Origin: Nonomuraea solani
Lineage (GTDB): Bacteria; Actinomycetota; Actinomycetes; Streptosporangiales; Streptosporangiaceae
Assembly: GCF_900108335.1 (NCBI RefSeq)
Contig: NZ_FNVT01000018.1
Coordinates: 1 to 64,000, forward strand
Reading direction: 5' to 3'
DNA length: 64,000 nucleotides
In this document: positions 51,074 through 59,704 of the stretch, in pieces
Numbering within the stretch: position 1 is the stretch's first letter
Layout of the letters: each line of letters starts with the position of its first letter
The notes under the pieces: model-generated
The model's input: the letters and a program-made list of their open reading frames with translations, nothing else
Databases searched by the model: none
What the model was told of the DNA's origin: nothing
Translations under genes and position numbers: made by a program

Positions 51074-52155
51074 CCCACTCTCCGATCGTCGATCGCGTCG
51101 CGGTCCCACTCGATGCCGAGGCCGGCGGACATCGGCGCCAGGGCGTGCCCGTCGACGACCTCGATCTCCCGCCGCGTGATCGCCCTGAGCTGGGGAATGT
51201 GCTCCAGGTAGCGGCTGTTGGGCACCGCGCAGCACAGGCTCACGTGCAGCTCCATGAGAAAGTGCGGGCAGACCGGCACGTTGTACGCCTCGGCCAGGTG
51301 CGCGACCTTGAGCCAGGGCGTGATGCCGCCGATGCGCGCCACATCCACCTGGACGATGCCGGCGGCCTGCCGGTGCAGATACTCGCGGAACTGCGCCACG
51401 GAGTAGAGCGACTCGCCGACCGCGATGGGGATCGAGGCGGCCGCGGCCAGTGCCTGGTGCCCGGCGATGTCATCGCCCGGCAGCGGCTCCTCGAACCAGT
51501 AGGGATCGGACGGTTCGAGCAGCCGGGCCCGCCTGACGGCCTCCGCGGGGGTGAGCGACTGGTTGGCGTCGAGCATCAGGTCGAAGCCGGGCCCGACCGC
51601 CGCACGGACCGCGGCCAGCCTCTCCGCGTCCTCCGCGGGCGAGCGGCCGATCTTGAGCTTGACGCCGGGCCAGCCCGCGGCCTGGCTCGCCTTGGCTCCG
51701 GAGATGAGTTCCTCGGTGGTGAGGTGCAGCCAGCCGCCTTCGGTGTCGTACAGCGGGATGCGGTCCTTCGCGCCGCCGGCGAGGACCCACAAGGGCTGGC
51801 CCGCGTCGCGGCAGCGCCAGTCCCACAGGGCCGTGTCCACGGCGGCGAGGGCCAGGGAGGTGATGGCGCCGACCGTGGTCGCCCGGGTCGCGGCGAACAG
51901 GTCGTGCCACACCGCCTCCACCCGGCGGGCGTCCGCGCCCGCCAGCCTGGGCAGCAGGTAGTCGCGCAGCAGGGCGAGCACGGCGGTGCCGCCGGTGCCG
52001 ATCGTGTACGTGTAGCCGGTGCCGGTGCCGCCGTCGTCGGTCCGGATCTCGACGAAGACGGTCTCCTGCTTGACGAACGACTGGACGGCGTCCGTTCGGA
52101 CGGTTTCGACCTCGAGGTCGACGAGATAGGCCTCGGCGTGGATGATCGCGGGCAA
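51070..52155 (-). CDS. mandelate racemase/muconate-lactonizing-type enzyme (enolase superfamily)
   Basis: A 361-aa enolase-superfamily member. The barrel shows the Lys-x-Lys base in VKLKIGRSPAED, metal ligands Asp in DLMLDANQSLTP, Glu in YWFEEPLPGDD and Glu in PIAVGESLYSV, and the MR-type Asp/His dyad (VQVDVARIGGIT; VCPHFLMELHVS). Having both a Lys and a His points to a sugar-acid dehydratase or a racemase of the mandelate subgroup. It starts at TTG (AGGAG 8 bases upstream). The ABC genes follow in the operon, so it probably acts on the imported sugar or sugar acid. Confidence 0.9.
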   Translation of the reverse strand: MPAIIHAEAYLVDLEVETVRTDAVQSFVKQETVFVEIRTDDGGTGTGYTYTIGTGGTAVLALLRDYLLPRLAGADARRVEAVWHDLFAATRATTVGAITSLALAAVDTALWDWRCRDAGQPLWVLAGGAKDRIPLYDTEGGWLHLTTEELISGAKASQAAGWPGVKLKIGRSPAEDAERLAAVRAAVGPGFDLMLDANQSLTPAEAVRRARLLEPSDPYWFEEPLPGDDIAGHQALAAAASIPIAVGESLYSVAQFREYLHRQAAGIVQVDVARIGGITPWLKVAHLAEAYNVPVCPHFLMELHVSLCCAVPNSRYLEHIPQLRAITRREIEVVDGHALAPMSAGLGIEWDRDAIDDRRVG

Positions 52156-52183
52156 GGGGGTGACTCCTCCTGAGCTCGTGGGA

Positions 52184-53233
52184 CTACTTGCAGGACAGGT
52201 ACCGGCTGTCGAACGCCTTCCTCAGCTCGTCCGTCTTCGCCCGGCGGTCCGTGTCGTAGGTGTCGATGGCGTCCTTGGTCACGACGAAGGAACCGGAGTC
52301 GATGATCACTCCCGGCCGGCTCATGGTGCAGCCGCCCGCGAGCTTCATCAGCGCGTACGCCCCGACGGACGCCTGGCCGACCGGGTTCTGCAGCACGGTC
52401 GCGGCGACCGAGCCGTCCTTGAGGCCGGCGAGGATGGTCTTGTCGTCGTCGATCGCGACGACCTTGATCGGCAGCTTGGCGCGCTGGACGCCCTCCGCGG
52501 CGGCCACCGCGGGGTTGTACGCGGTGTTGACGATGCCCTGGATCTGGTCGCCCTTGGCGGCGAGCAGGTCGGCGACGGCCTTCTGCGCCGTCTGCAGGTC
52601 CTTGTCCACGTCGGTCACGGTCTGCAGGAGTTCGACCTTTCCGCCGCTCTCATCGACGGCCTGCCGCACCCCCTGGATGCGGCGCTGGGTGTTGGAATCC
52701 ACCTTGTTGCCGGTCAGGTGCACGAGGGCGCCCTGACCGCCCATGGCCTCGATCGCGGCCTGCGCGGCCTTGTAGGCGGCCAGCCGCACGTCGGTGGACA
52801 GGCAGAAGTCCGCCTTGTCGACGTCGCCGGCCGGGCAGGATGCCAGCGAGGCGACCGGGAAGCCCTGCCGCTTGAGGTCCTCGAAGGTGGCGTTGATGTT
52901 CTCCGGGGAGACGCCGAAGACGCCGAAGGCGTTGTAGCCCTGCGCGGCGAGGGACTTCAGCACGTCGTTCTGCTTGGTCTGGTCCCAGTCGGAGGTCTCG
53001 TTGAAGGTGACGTCGCCGGCGCGGAGATCGTTCTTCGCCGTGGCGGCGGCGTCCTTCCACGGCTGGAAGTACGGATGCGCCCCGCCGGGGACCAGGGCGA
53101 TTCTGACCTGGCCGGGCGTCCGGGCAGGCGCGCCGGCCGTGGTCGTGCCGTCGCTTTTCTTCGTGCACCCGGTAACGGCGAGCACCAAGGCGGCTGCCAG
53201 CCAGCCGAACCGGATCCATGATCGTTGATTCAC
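52184..53233 (-). CDS. sugar-binding lipoprotein of the ABC importer
   Basis: A 349-aa type I periplasmic-binding protein. The signal peptide ends in a lipobox LAVTGC, so the mature protein is anchored by Cys. The sugar-binding fold follows: VRIALVPGGAHPYFQPWKDA, YNAFGVFGVSPENINATFED, GQGALVHLTGNKVDSNTQRR and VKVVAIDDDKTILAGLKDGS. GTG 53233 is favoured by GAAAGG eight bases upstream; a longer GTG start at 53248 is in frame. It is the first gene of the importer operon and lies just behind the GntR operator. Confidence 0.92.
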   Translation of the reverse strand: MNQRSWIRFGWLAAALVLAVTGCTKKSDGTTTAGAPARTPGQVRIALVPGGAHPYFQPWKDAAATAKNDLRAGDVTFNETSDWDQTKQNDVLKSLAAQGYNAFGVFGVSPENINATFEDLKRQGFPVASLASCPAGDVDKADFCLSTDVRLAAYKAAQAAIEAMGGQGALVHLTGNKVDSNTQRRIQGVRQAVDESGGKVELLQTVTDVDKDLQTAQKAVADLLAAKGDQIQGIVNTAYNPAVAAAEGVQRAKLPIKVVAIDDDKTILAGLKDGSVAATVLQNPVGQASVGAYALMKLAGGCTMSRPGVIIDSGSFVVTKDAIDTYDTDRRAKTDELRKAFDSRYLSCK

Positions 53234-53258
53234 GACCACACCTTTCACAGAATCGTAG

Positions 53259-53309
53259 ATCCTATAGGATGTTTCATGGAGGTATAGTTCCTCCTTGTCA
53301 GGACGTCAA
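53259..53309 (-). promoter_or_regulatory. promoter and GntR operator of the sugar importer operon
   Basis: On the minus strand TTGACG (53309-53304) and TATACC (53286-53281) are separated by exactly 17 bp. A perfect 12-bp palindrome ATCCTATAGGAT (53259-53270) follows at the expected transcription start. Its size and position fit a site for the FCD-type GntR repressor encoded on the other strand at 53357. Confidence 0.7.
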
Positions 53310-53356
53310 GACCTGACTTCCGGACGACTCGCCGACTCCGTGGGAGGATTGGCCCG

Positions 53357-54025
53357 ATGGCATCCACCGAACCGCCCCGGCTCAGGCGGTCGACGCTGGG
53401 CGACGACGTCTACGACGTCCTCAGGGCACGCATCCTCGAACACAGCATGCGGCCGGACGACCGCGTCAACATCGACGCGCTGGCCCGCGATCTCGAGGTG
53501 TCCCAGACGCCGATTCGCGAAGCCCTGGCCCGCCTGGAGTCCGACGGGCTGGTCCGCAAGCGCCCGCTCGTCGGCTACACGGTCAGCCCGCTGCTCACCC
53601 GTGCCGAATACAACCACCTGTTCGAGATGCGGCTGCTGCTGGAGTGCGCCACCGCGCGATGTGCCGCCGAACGGGCCACCTCCGCGCAGCGCGAGTCGAT
53701 CATCGCGGAGGCCGCCACCTCGATCGCGCGGGAGCCGGACGACCCCGGCGGCTGGCACGCGGCCTTCACCACCCACGACGCCCGCTTCCACGACCTCATC
53801 GCCGACGCGTCGGGCAACCCCCTGCTCCGCGACGGCCTCGAACGCCTGCATGTCCACCTTCACCTGCACCGGAGATACTTTCCCTACGCCCACGCCGGCA
53901 CGACGATCGCGGAGCACCAACGCGTCGCGGCGGCCATCGGCGCCGGTGACCCGGACGCGGCCGAAGCGGCGATGCGAGGACACCTGAGCGCGGCGCGCGA
54001 GCGGCAACTGACGGCCTTCGACTGA
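53357..54025 (+). CDS. GntR-family regulator, FadR/FCD type
   Basis: A 222-aa regulator. The winged HTH reads LGDDVYDVLRARILEHSMRP, IDALARDLEVSQTPIREALA and LESDGLVRKRPLVGYTVSPL. The FCD effector domain has the usual metal-binding Asp/His set (THDARFHDLIADASGNPLLR, HLHLHRRYF, IAEHQRVAAAIGAGD, MRGHLSAARE). GGGAGG precedes ATG 53357. It is divergent from the sugar importer, whose substrate or its metabolite is probably the inducer. Confidence 0.93.
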   Translation: MASTEPPRLRRSTLGDDVYDVLRARILEHSMRPDDRVNIDALARDLEVSQTPIREALARLESDGLVRKRPLVGYTVSPLLTRAEYNHLFEMRLLLECATARCAAERATSAQRESIIAEAATSIAREPDDPGGWHAAFTTHDARFHDLIADASGNPLLRDGLERLHVHLHLHRRYFPYAHAGTTIAEHQRVAAAIGAGDPDAAEAAMRGHLSAARERQLTAFD

Positions 54026-54324
54026 CACCCTGAATTCGGCCAGGTCCGGGCGGTCGCCGCCACTCGAGCTCCGAGTCCGGTCGTCAGCCGGCGTTCGCGA
54101 ACGGGGAGACCCAGTAAGCCGTGCGGTTCACATCCACTGACGGGTAGCTACCACCGCGCCGACGAGCGCGACCCGTCGGCGGCGGCCTTTCATCGCCTTT
54201 CTGACAGCGGCTCGGCTGGTCACCGGATTCCGACGACGTGTACGTGGCCGTGCGCACGTTCAAGGTGACCTGTTGGTGGGCTTCTGGACAGATCGCGTTG
54301 GGCGAACGAGCGGCGTGTCAGAGG

Positions 54325-55278
54325 TCAGCGGCGCACGTCGATGACGTATTTTCCGCGTACGCCGCCCGCTTCGAGCCGTCGGTGCACCTCCGCGACGCCG
54401 TCCATCGGGTAGACGGTGTCGATCGCGGGGCGGACGCTGCCCGCCTCGGCGGCGGCGGTGAGTTCGGCGATCCGGCCGGGAGAGGGGTTGTTGCTGAAGA
54501 GCTTCATCCGCCGGGGTGACAGGACGGCCTGTAGTCCTGAGGCGGCTATGGAGGTCCAGACGCGCTCCGGGTCGAAGGCGAGTGCGACCATGCGACCGCC
54601 GCGGGTGAGCCGCGCCCGGTAGACCCCGAGGTCGGTGCCCACGACGTCGACGATCACGTCGAAGCGGCCGAGGTCCTCCGGCCGGGTCGTACGGTAGTCG
54701 AAGGCCGCGTCGGCCCCGAGTTCGGTGACCCAGTCGAGGTTGCGGGCGCCGGCGAGTGCGGTGACGTGGGCGCCGAGAGCTTTGCCCAGTTGCACGGCGA
54801 GGCTGCCGACGCCTCCCGCGGCGCCGCGGACCAGGAGTCGCTCGCCGCTGAGGAGAGCGGCCTTGTCGATCAGGGCGGTCATGACGGTGGTGCCTGAGGC
54901 GGGCAGGGCGGCGGCGTCCAGCAGGCTCAGGTTCTTCGGCGCCCGGGCGAGCCGCCGCTCGGGGACGGTGACGTACTCGGCGATGGCGCCGGAGGCGAAG
55001 TGCGGCATGACCCCCCACACCTCCTCCCCCACCTTCCACGCGCGAACTCCGGAACCCAGGGCTTCGACGCGGCCGGTGAAGTCGCCGCCGAGGCCCCGGG
55101 GGAAGCGGGTCCGGATGATGCCGGGCAGTCTGCCCGCGCGGATGGCGAGTTCCCCGGCGTCCACGCTCGCGGCGTGGACTTCGATGAGCACCTCCCCCGG
55201 TCCAGGCTGAGGGGTGGGCACCTCGTCGACGCGCAGCACGTCGGGTGGGCCGAAACGGTGGTACTGAACGGCGCGCAT
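54325..55278 (-). CDS. NADPH:quinone oxidoreductase-like, zinc-independent MDR
   Basis: A 317-aa medium-chain dehydrogenase/reductase. It starts MRAVQYHRFGPPDVLRVDEV and has PGEVLIEVHAASVDAGELAI, FPRGLGGDFTGRVEALGSGV and the nucleotide motif LLVRGAAGGVGSLAVQLGKA. No zinc ligands are seen, as in QOR enzymes. It ends GKYVIDVRR, the normal family end. Divergent from a TetR gene with a shared operator, the common quinone- or electrophile-response arrangement. Confidence 0.92.
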   Translation of the reverse strand: MRAVQYHRFGPPDVLRVDEVPTPQPGPGEVLIEVHAASVDAGELAIRAGRLPGIIRTRFPRGLGGDFTGRVEALGSGVRAWKVGEEVWGVMPHFASGAIAEYVTVPERRLARAPKNLSLLDAAALPASGTTVMTALIDKAALLSGERLLVRGAAGGVGSLAVQLGKALGAHVTALAGARNLDWVTELGADAAFDYRTTRPEDLGRFDVIVDVVGTDLGVYRARLTRGGRMVALAFDPERVWTSIAASGLQAVLSPRRMKLFSNNPSPGRIAELTAAAEAGSVRPAIDTVYPMDGVAEVHRRLEAGGVRGKYVIDVRR

Positions 55279-55294
55279 GCTCGTCTCCGACGAT

Positions 55295-55351
55295 AAGTGG
55301 GGTGGCCTTCCGTTTTGCGTTCGATACAGTAACCGGAGAACCACCCCAGTT
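55295..55351. promoter_or_regulatory. inverted repeat between QOR and TetR genes
   Basis: AAGTGGGGTGG (55295-55305) and CCACCCCAGTT (55341-55351) pair with one mismatch over 11 bp, 35 bp apart, flanking the only promoter region of the divergent pair. Candidate TetR binding site. Confidence 0.5.
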
Positions 55352-55367
55352 GTCAAAGGAGGTCGCG

Positions 55368-55955
55368 ATGGGGCCCACCCCCGGGCGACGGCCCCTGCGT
55401 GCGGACGCCCGCCGCAACTACGACCTGGTCGTCGGCGCGGCCAGGGAGGTCTTCGCGCACCAGGGCGTCGGCGCCTCGCTGGAGGAGATCGCCCGTCGCG
55501 CCGGAGTGGGATCGGCGACCCTGCACCGGCACTTCCCCTCCCGCCGATCCCTGATCGAAGCCGTCTCACACGACCACGTCGAGGAGTTGTGCGCCAAGGC
55601 GGCCGAACGCGCCAGGCAGAACGAGCCCGGCCCCGCGCTCTTCACCTGGCTGCGTGACCTCAACGACTACGCGGTGAGCAGTCGCGGCCTGGCCGCCTCA
55701 GTGCTGCACGACGGCCGCGACGCCGACCTGCTGGAGGAGGACCACGGCTGCCAGGCGATGATCATCCAGGCCGCGCGCGAACTCCTCCGGCAGGCACAAC
55801 GGACGGCTGCCGTGCGCCCCGGCATCCTCGCCGAGGACCTCCTCGCGCTCGTCGCCGCCATCTCGCTGGCCGCCACGCACCACCATGACGACGAGCAGGC
55901 CGGCCGGCTGCTGGACATCGCGATCGAGGGCATCCGGCTTCGTCAAGAGCCTTGA
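55368..55955 (+). CDS. TetR-family regulator of the QOR gene
   Basis: A 195-aa TetR protein. The HTH is RRNYDLVVGAAREVFAHQGV, GASLEEIARRAGVGSATLHR and HFPSRRSLIEAVSHDHVEEL. The C-terminal domain resembles the SbtR-like group (VLHDGRDADLLEEDHGC, ILAEDLLALVAAISLAATHH). ATG 55368 follows AAAGGAGG by five bases. It very likely represses the divergent oxidoreductase gene. Confidence 0.92.
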   Translation: MGPTPGRRPLRADARRNYDLVVGAAREVFAHQGVGASLEEIARRAGVGSATLHRHFPSRRSLIEAVSHDHVEELCAKAAERARQNEPGPALFTWLRDLNDYAVSSRGLAASVLHDGRDADLLEEDHGCQAMIIQAARELLRQAQRTAAVRPGILAEDLLALVAAISLAATHHHDDEQAGRLLDIAIEGIRLRQEP

Positions 55956-57054
55956 CCTCGCTGCGGGCCTGGAGATCAAGCTCCTGGGAGTCGTACCGGA
56001 CATCGGCGGGCACACTGCGCAGGTGTCCGGCTTCGGGGTACCTGGGCGAGGCGTTCCGGGCGCCCTCGAAGCCGCCGTCGAGCGGCTGCGCCCCGCCGAC
56101 ACCAACCCGCCCCACGACCAGATCGGAGCCCTGCCATCATCCCGGAGTTGCTCCGAGCGCATCAGCTGGCGGCAACATTTAATCCCAGCGCTGGGAATAT
56201 CAAGGCGCAGAGCGTGCAATTTGCCCGCTGCCGGGCGAGCGAGCCGGATCTCGCATTCTGGCTTCGGCCAGTCGACCGGTACGCCGCCGAGTTCCACACA
56301 CGCCCCATAGCTGGCCCGCCGGCCGCCCCCATCCGTTGGCGGCCGGTCGTGTCCCGGCCCTGTCCGCGCCGTGTCATGGTGGTGTCACAGTCACGCCGAC
56401 GGTGACCGCCGTCGAGAAACGGTGACATGCGGCGGACAACGCGCGCACATTCGGCGCCGATCGTGGTCTGTCATGGACGAATCGCGCGCCATCGCACCTC
56501 AACCCCATAACCGGTCGTACGCAGCGGTCACGCCGGCGCCAGGGCGGCGTTCACCACGGTGCGCACCGGGGCGCTCTGGCGCTGCGGCCGGCTCCTTGGT
56601 TTCCCCTCCCGGTAACGGATGTTCGACGAAGAGGTGCGCCGCTCCGGCTCTGCGGCCTCGCCACGCATGCTCGTGCTCCCACCGGCAACAAAGCGCTGCC
56701 ACGGCTGAAGGCATGAACACAACCCGTCGGATTCCCGGGCTCCTCATCGCGGCGATCACCGGCGCCTTCAACGGCCGTCCGTTCCAGCTGAACATCCCCG
56801 AATACCGACCCACCCCCTCGATGTCAGGCCATCGATCGCGTGAGATCTGGACGTTCCCCAGAGCACCAGAATCAGCTTCTTCGCGAGGCGGTTCCGAGCA
56901 CGGATCCGAAGAGGAAACCGCCCCGTTGAATGACCGCCGCAGGCTGCCCGAGTACAGGCTGCGCCAGATCGACCACAACGAACCCTAAGCCGGCCCCAAT
57001 CACGATCCACGTGGGTGCGAGAAGCGCGCCCCGCTCTCCCGGAGGTGAAGAAGC
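55956..57054. other. 1.1-kb gene-poor stretch
   Basis: No convincing gene. A minus-strand frame at about 56872-57035 (LAPTWIVIGAGLGFVVVDLA, then QPVLGQPAAVIQRGGFLF) could be the end of a lost membrane protein. A plus-strand frame starting at 56713 (MNTTRRIPGLLIAAITGAFN) has a signal-peptide-like start but then loses protein character. Both look like debris. Confidence 0.4.
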
Positions 57055-58062
57055 TTGCTGCCTCGTCTTTCTCCCGCCACGCGGGCACTCGGTGTCGCCG
57101 TGCCCGCCATCCTCGCCGGAGGTTGCCTGGTCTACAGCGGCGGACAGGCCCAGCCCTCGTCGTTGCCGAACCCCAGGCCGGTACCAATTACGCCCAGGCT
57201 GCCGGCTCTGCCCTGGCCGTCGACGGGGCAGGCGGCGGTCGAGATCACCGGGCAAACAGACGGTCTCAGCGTGTACGGCAAGCAGCGGCCCGTGCCGATC
57301 GCGAGCGTCACCAAGGTGATGACCGCGCTGGTGATTCTTCGCGACCACCCGCTCGGCAGGAACGCCACAGGGCCGTCCATCCAGGTCGACCGGCAGGCGG
57401 AGATCGAGTCAGGCAACCGGGACGAGTCCACGGTGCCGATCACCGCGGGCCAGAGCTTCACCGAGCGGCAGCTGCTCGAACTGATGCTGATCCCCTCGGG
57501 GAACAACGCCGCACGTCTGCTGGCCCGCTGGGACGCCGGCTCGGAGCAGGCCTTCGCCCGCAAGATGAACGAGGCCGCCGCCAAACTCGGCATGAAGAAC
57601 ACCACCTACACCGGGGCGAGCGGATACGAACCCACCACGGTCAGCACGGCGGTGGATCAGCTCAAGCTGGCCAAGCAGGCCATGAAGAACCCAGTGCTGC
57701 GGGACATCGTCGCCACCGCCAAGATCACCATCCCGGGCATCGCGGGCACGATCGTCAACGGCAACAAGCTGCTCCGGCTGCCCGGGGTAATCGGTCTCAA
57801 GACCGGCACCAGCACCGCGGCGGGCGGAGCGCTGCTGTGGGCCGCCCGTCCCACCTCCGGCGACCGCGACCGGCTCATCCTCGGCGTGGTCCTGCGCCAA
57901 GGCGACACCGGCGACACGCTCGCGGAGAAGAAGCAGGCCGCGCTCGCCGCAAGCAGGAGGTTGATCGTAGCGGTCCAGCGATACCCGAACCTGCAAAAAC
58001 ACCAGCTTCTTGACATCCTTGAAGGCAGGGGATTCCCACAGCCGAGAGGAGGCCCGTGTTGA
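57055..58062 (+). CDS. D-alanyl-D-alanine carboxypeptidase (serine peptidase S11)
   Basis: A 335-aa penicillin-binding protein of the DacA type. An N-terminal signal or anchor (ATRALGVAVPAILAGGCLVY) and a Pro-rich linker precede the catalytic domain. That has SxxK in PIASVTKVMTALVIL, SxN in LIPSGNNAARLLAR and KTG in IGLKTGTSTAAGGALLW. It should trim the terminal D-Ala of peptidoglycan stems outside the membrane. It starts at TTG 57055 (GGAGG nine bases upstream). The last ~20 residues (after LQKHQ) are not family-like and come from an IS200/IS605-type scar. Confidence 0.9.
   Translation: MLPRLSPATRALGVAVPAILAGGCLVYSGGQAQPSSLPNPRPVPITPRLPALPWPSTGQAAVEITGQTDGLSVYGKQRPVPIASVTKVMTALVILRDHPLGRNATGPSIQVDRQAEIESGNRDESTVPITAGQSFTERQLLELMLIPSGNNAARLLARWDAGSEQAFARKMNEAAAKLGMKNTTYTGASGYEPTTVSTAVDQLKLAKQAMKNPVLRDIVATAKITIPGIAGTIVNGNKLLRLPGVIGLKTGTSTAAGGALLWAARPTSGDRDRLILGVVLRQGDTGDTLAEKKQAALAASRRLIVAVQRYPNLQKHQLLDILEGRGFPQPRGGPC
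58009..58040 (+). mobile_element. IS200/IS605-type end remnant
   Basis: CTTGACATCC, then GAAGGCAGGGGATTCCCACA, matches the conserved right-end arrangement of actinobacterial IS605-type elements (a TTGACATCCTCCC hairpin arm followed by GGGGATTCCCAC). The hairpin arm is partly lost here. No tnpA or tnpB gene is nearby. The scar lies inside the 3' end of the carboxypeptidase gene. Confidence 0.5.
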
Positions 58063-58249
58063 GGTTCGCGGTTCCCTGGCCCATCCAGCCGCAAGCCTTC
58101 CGGCCCCGCATTCTGGCGCGACCCATCGATTTGCCCTTTCATGTCTCAGCGATCACCGCACGCTAAGGCCGACGCGCCACAGCTTGTGCGCGCTGCTCGA
58201 TCGACATTCATAGGTGATCGCGGCAGGACGGTCCGCAGCCTCACCCCGG

Positions 58250-58795
58250 TCAGTCCTCGTCCTCGTCCTGGTCCATCCGACGGAACTCCTCGTGCACGGT
58301 CGTCCCAGGCCCCGCCACGTACACCTCGGATTCCGTCCAGTCGAAGTCGCGGAACTCGTGAAAGAGCAAGTTGGCGATGCTGTCGTTGATCTCGACGCCG
58401 GCCACCTGCAGGGCCGGGACACGGAACGGTTCTTCACGCGGCCAAGACTCAACGTCGTCGTGAAGGTCGATGCCGAGCAGCGGAAGATCATCGGAGGCGA
58501 AGGTCTCGGCGTCGGCCAGATAGAGATGGTCGTAAGGCAGATCGTGGCCGGTGTACGGGGCCGCGGCGAGAGCCATCTCAGGCAGCAGCCCTCGGTATTC
58601 CTCCTGATCAACCGGGGTAACGTACGAGATGGCCCGGTCGTAGTCACAGAAGTCCTGCGAGCCCTCTTCCTGGGTGACGGGCATCTCCAGGGCTTGCAAC
58701 AGGCGGTCCCAGCCGGCGGAGTCGGTGAAGTCGGTCCGGAGGATGGGAACGGCATCCATGCGGGGCAGGCGTATCGGTCGTTGATCGCGGTTCAT
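58250..58795 (-). CDS. DUF6924-family protein
   Basis: A 181-aa acidic protein: LPRMDAVPILRTDFTDSAGW, LLQALEMPVTQEEGSQDFCD, HDLPYDHLYLADAETFASDD, LPLLGIDLHDDVESWPREEP and FRVPALQVAGVEINDSIANL followed by LFHEFRDF. The order LRTDFxDxxxW ... LLGIDL ... FRV-x8-I-x-NSIAN-x2-F-x-EF matches DUF6924. Function unknown; such genes are often near toxin/immunity or conflict genes. ATG 58795 is used; a longer upstream frame is Arg/Cys-rich and unlikely. Confidence 0.8.
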   Translation of the reverse strand: MNRDQRPIRLPRMDAVPILRTDFTDSAGWDRLLQALEMPVTQEEGSQDFCDYDRAISYVTPVDQEEYRGLLPEMALAAAPYTGHDLPYDHLYLADAETFASDDLPLLGIDLHDDVESWPREEPFRVPALQVAGVEINDSIANLLFHEFRDFDWTESEVYVAGPGTTVHEEFRRMDQDEDED

Positions 58796-58902
58796 GCTGC
58801 CGGACCATAGCGCCGGGCACCGACAACACGAGGGATGCTCAGGCCGGATTTGAGTATCCGAGCGCTCGTGCCCGCACACGACATCACCGCATCCTGAAGC
58901 CC

Positions 58903-59610
58903 ATGAAATGGTGGTTGCTTCTCGCGTCCCTGATCGTCACGTTGCTCACCGTATGGCTGATCCTTTACGCGGGGGTGGCGCTGTCCACGCTCCTGTCATT
59001 GGGGGCGGGGGCGGTCTGCCTGCTCTGGCTGGTCGTCGTCCTGACGGTCCCGTGGAACCTGTGCTTCGCCGCCCGCCATGTCCTGCACGAGGTCCGGGTG
59101 TCCAGGGAGGCCGGTATCGAGGTGGCCCGGCACCGTGAGGACGAGGCGCGGCGCATCGCCCGGCGCATGCTCGTGCTCGCGATCTCCGGTCACGTCGTGT
59201 CCGCCCTGGTGATCGCGGTCGTCACCTTCTTCTCCGGGGCCCAGATCGGCTACTACTTCGCCGGCTTCTACCTGCTGGCGACCGGTTTCCGGCCGATCGC
59301 GGCCTACACCGCGCATCTGCGCGAGCGGGTCAGGACCCTCGGGCAGGAGGTACGGTACCCGCGAGCGGACGTGATCGCCTTGGGCGAGCGGGTGTCGGAG
59401 CTGGAGACGGTCACACAGGACCTGCGCAGGGGCATCGACGAGTTGACCGCCGCCGGCAGAGGGCTGGAGCTGGCCGATCACGATCTGGGCCGCCGCGTGA
59501 CACTGATGGCCCGCCGTTTCGACGAGACCGTGGATGGGTTGAGCGACAACCAGGAGGTGATCACGGGGTTGAAGGCGTTCCTGCGGCTGCTCAGGGCGGA
59601 CCCCGCGTAG
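58903..59610 (+). CDS. membrane protein with C-terminal coiled coil
   Basis: A 235-aa protein. Two N-terminal helices (LLLASLIVTLLTVWLILYAG; LGAGAVCLLWLVVVLTVPWN), a charged helix, then two more (MLVLAISGHVVSALVIAVVT; IGYYFAGFYLLATGFRPIAA) are followed by a long soluble coiled coil (VIALGERVSELETVTQDLRR, RVTLMARRFDETVDGLSDNQ). The layout suggests a membrane scaffold or sensor. No named family is recognised. It may be co-transcribed with the following beta-propeller gene. Confidence 0.75.
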   Translation: MKWWLLLASLIVTLLTVWLILYAGVALSTLLSLGAGAVCLLWLVVVLTVPWNLCFAARHVLHEVRVSREAGIEVARHREDEARRIARRMLVLAISGHVVSALVIAVVTFFSGAQIGYYFAGFYLLATGFRPIAAYTAHLRERVRTLGQEVRYPRADVIALGERVSELETVTQDLRRGIDELTAAGRGLELADHDLGRRVTLMARRFDETVDGLSDNQEVITGLKAFLRLLRADPA

Positions 59611-59704
59611 AGGGGCAGAGGCGTGTCCAGCGGTCCCCAAGACGGCGATTTCCGGTGGGCCCGGCTCCGTCACTCTGCGGGCGAACCGGTCGCAGCTTTC
59701 GAGC

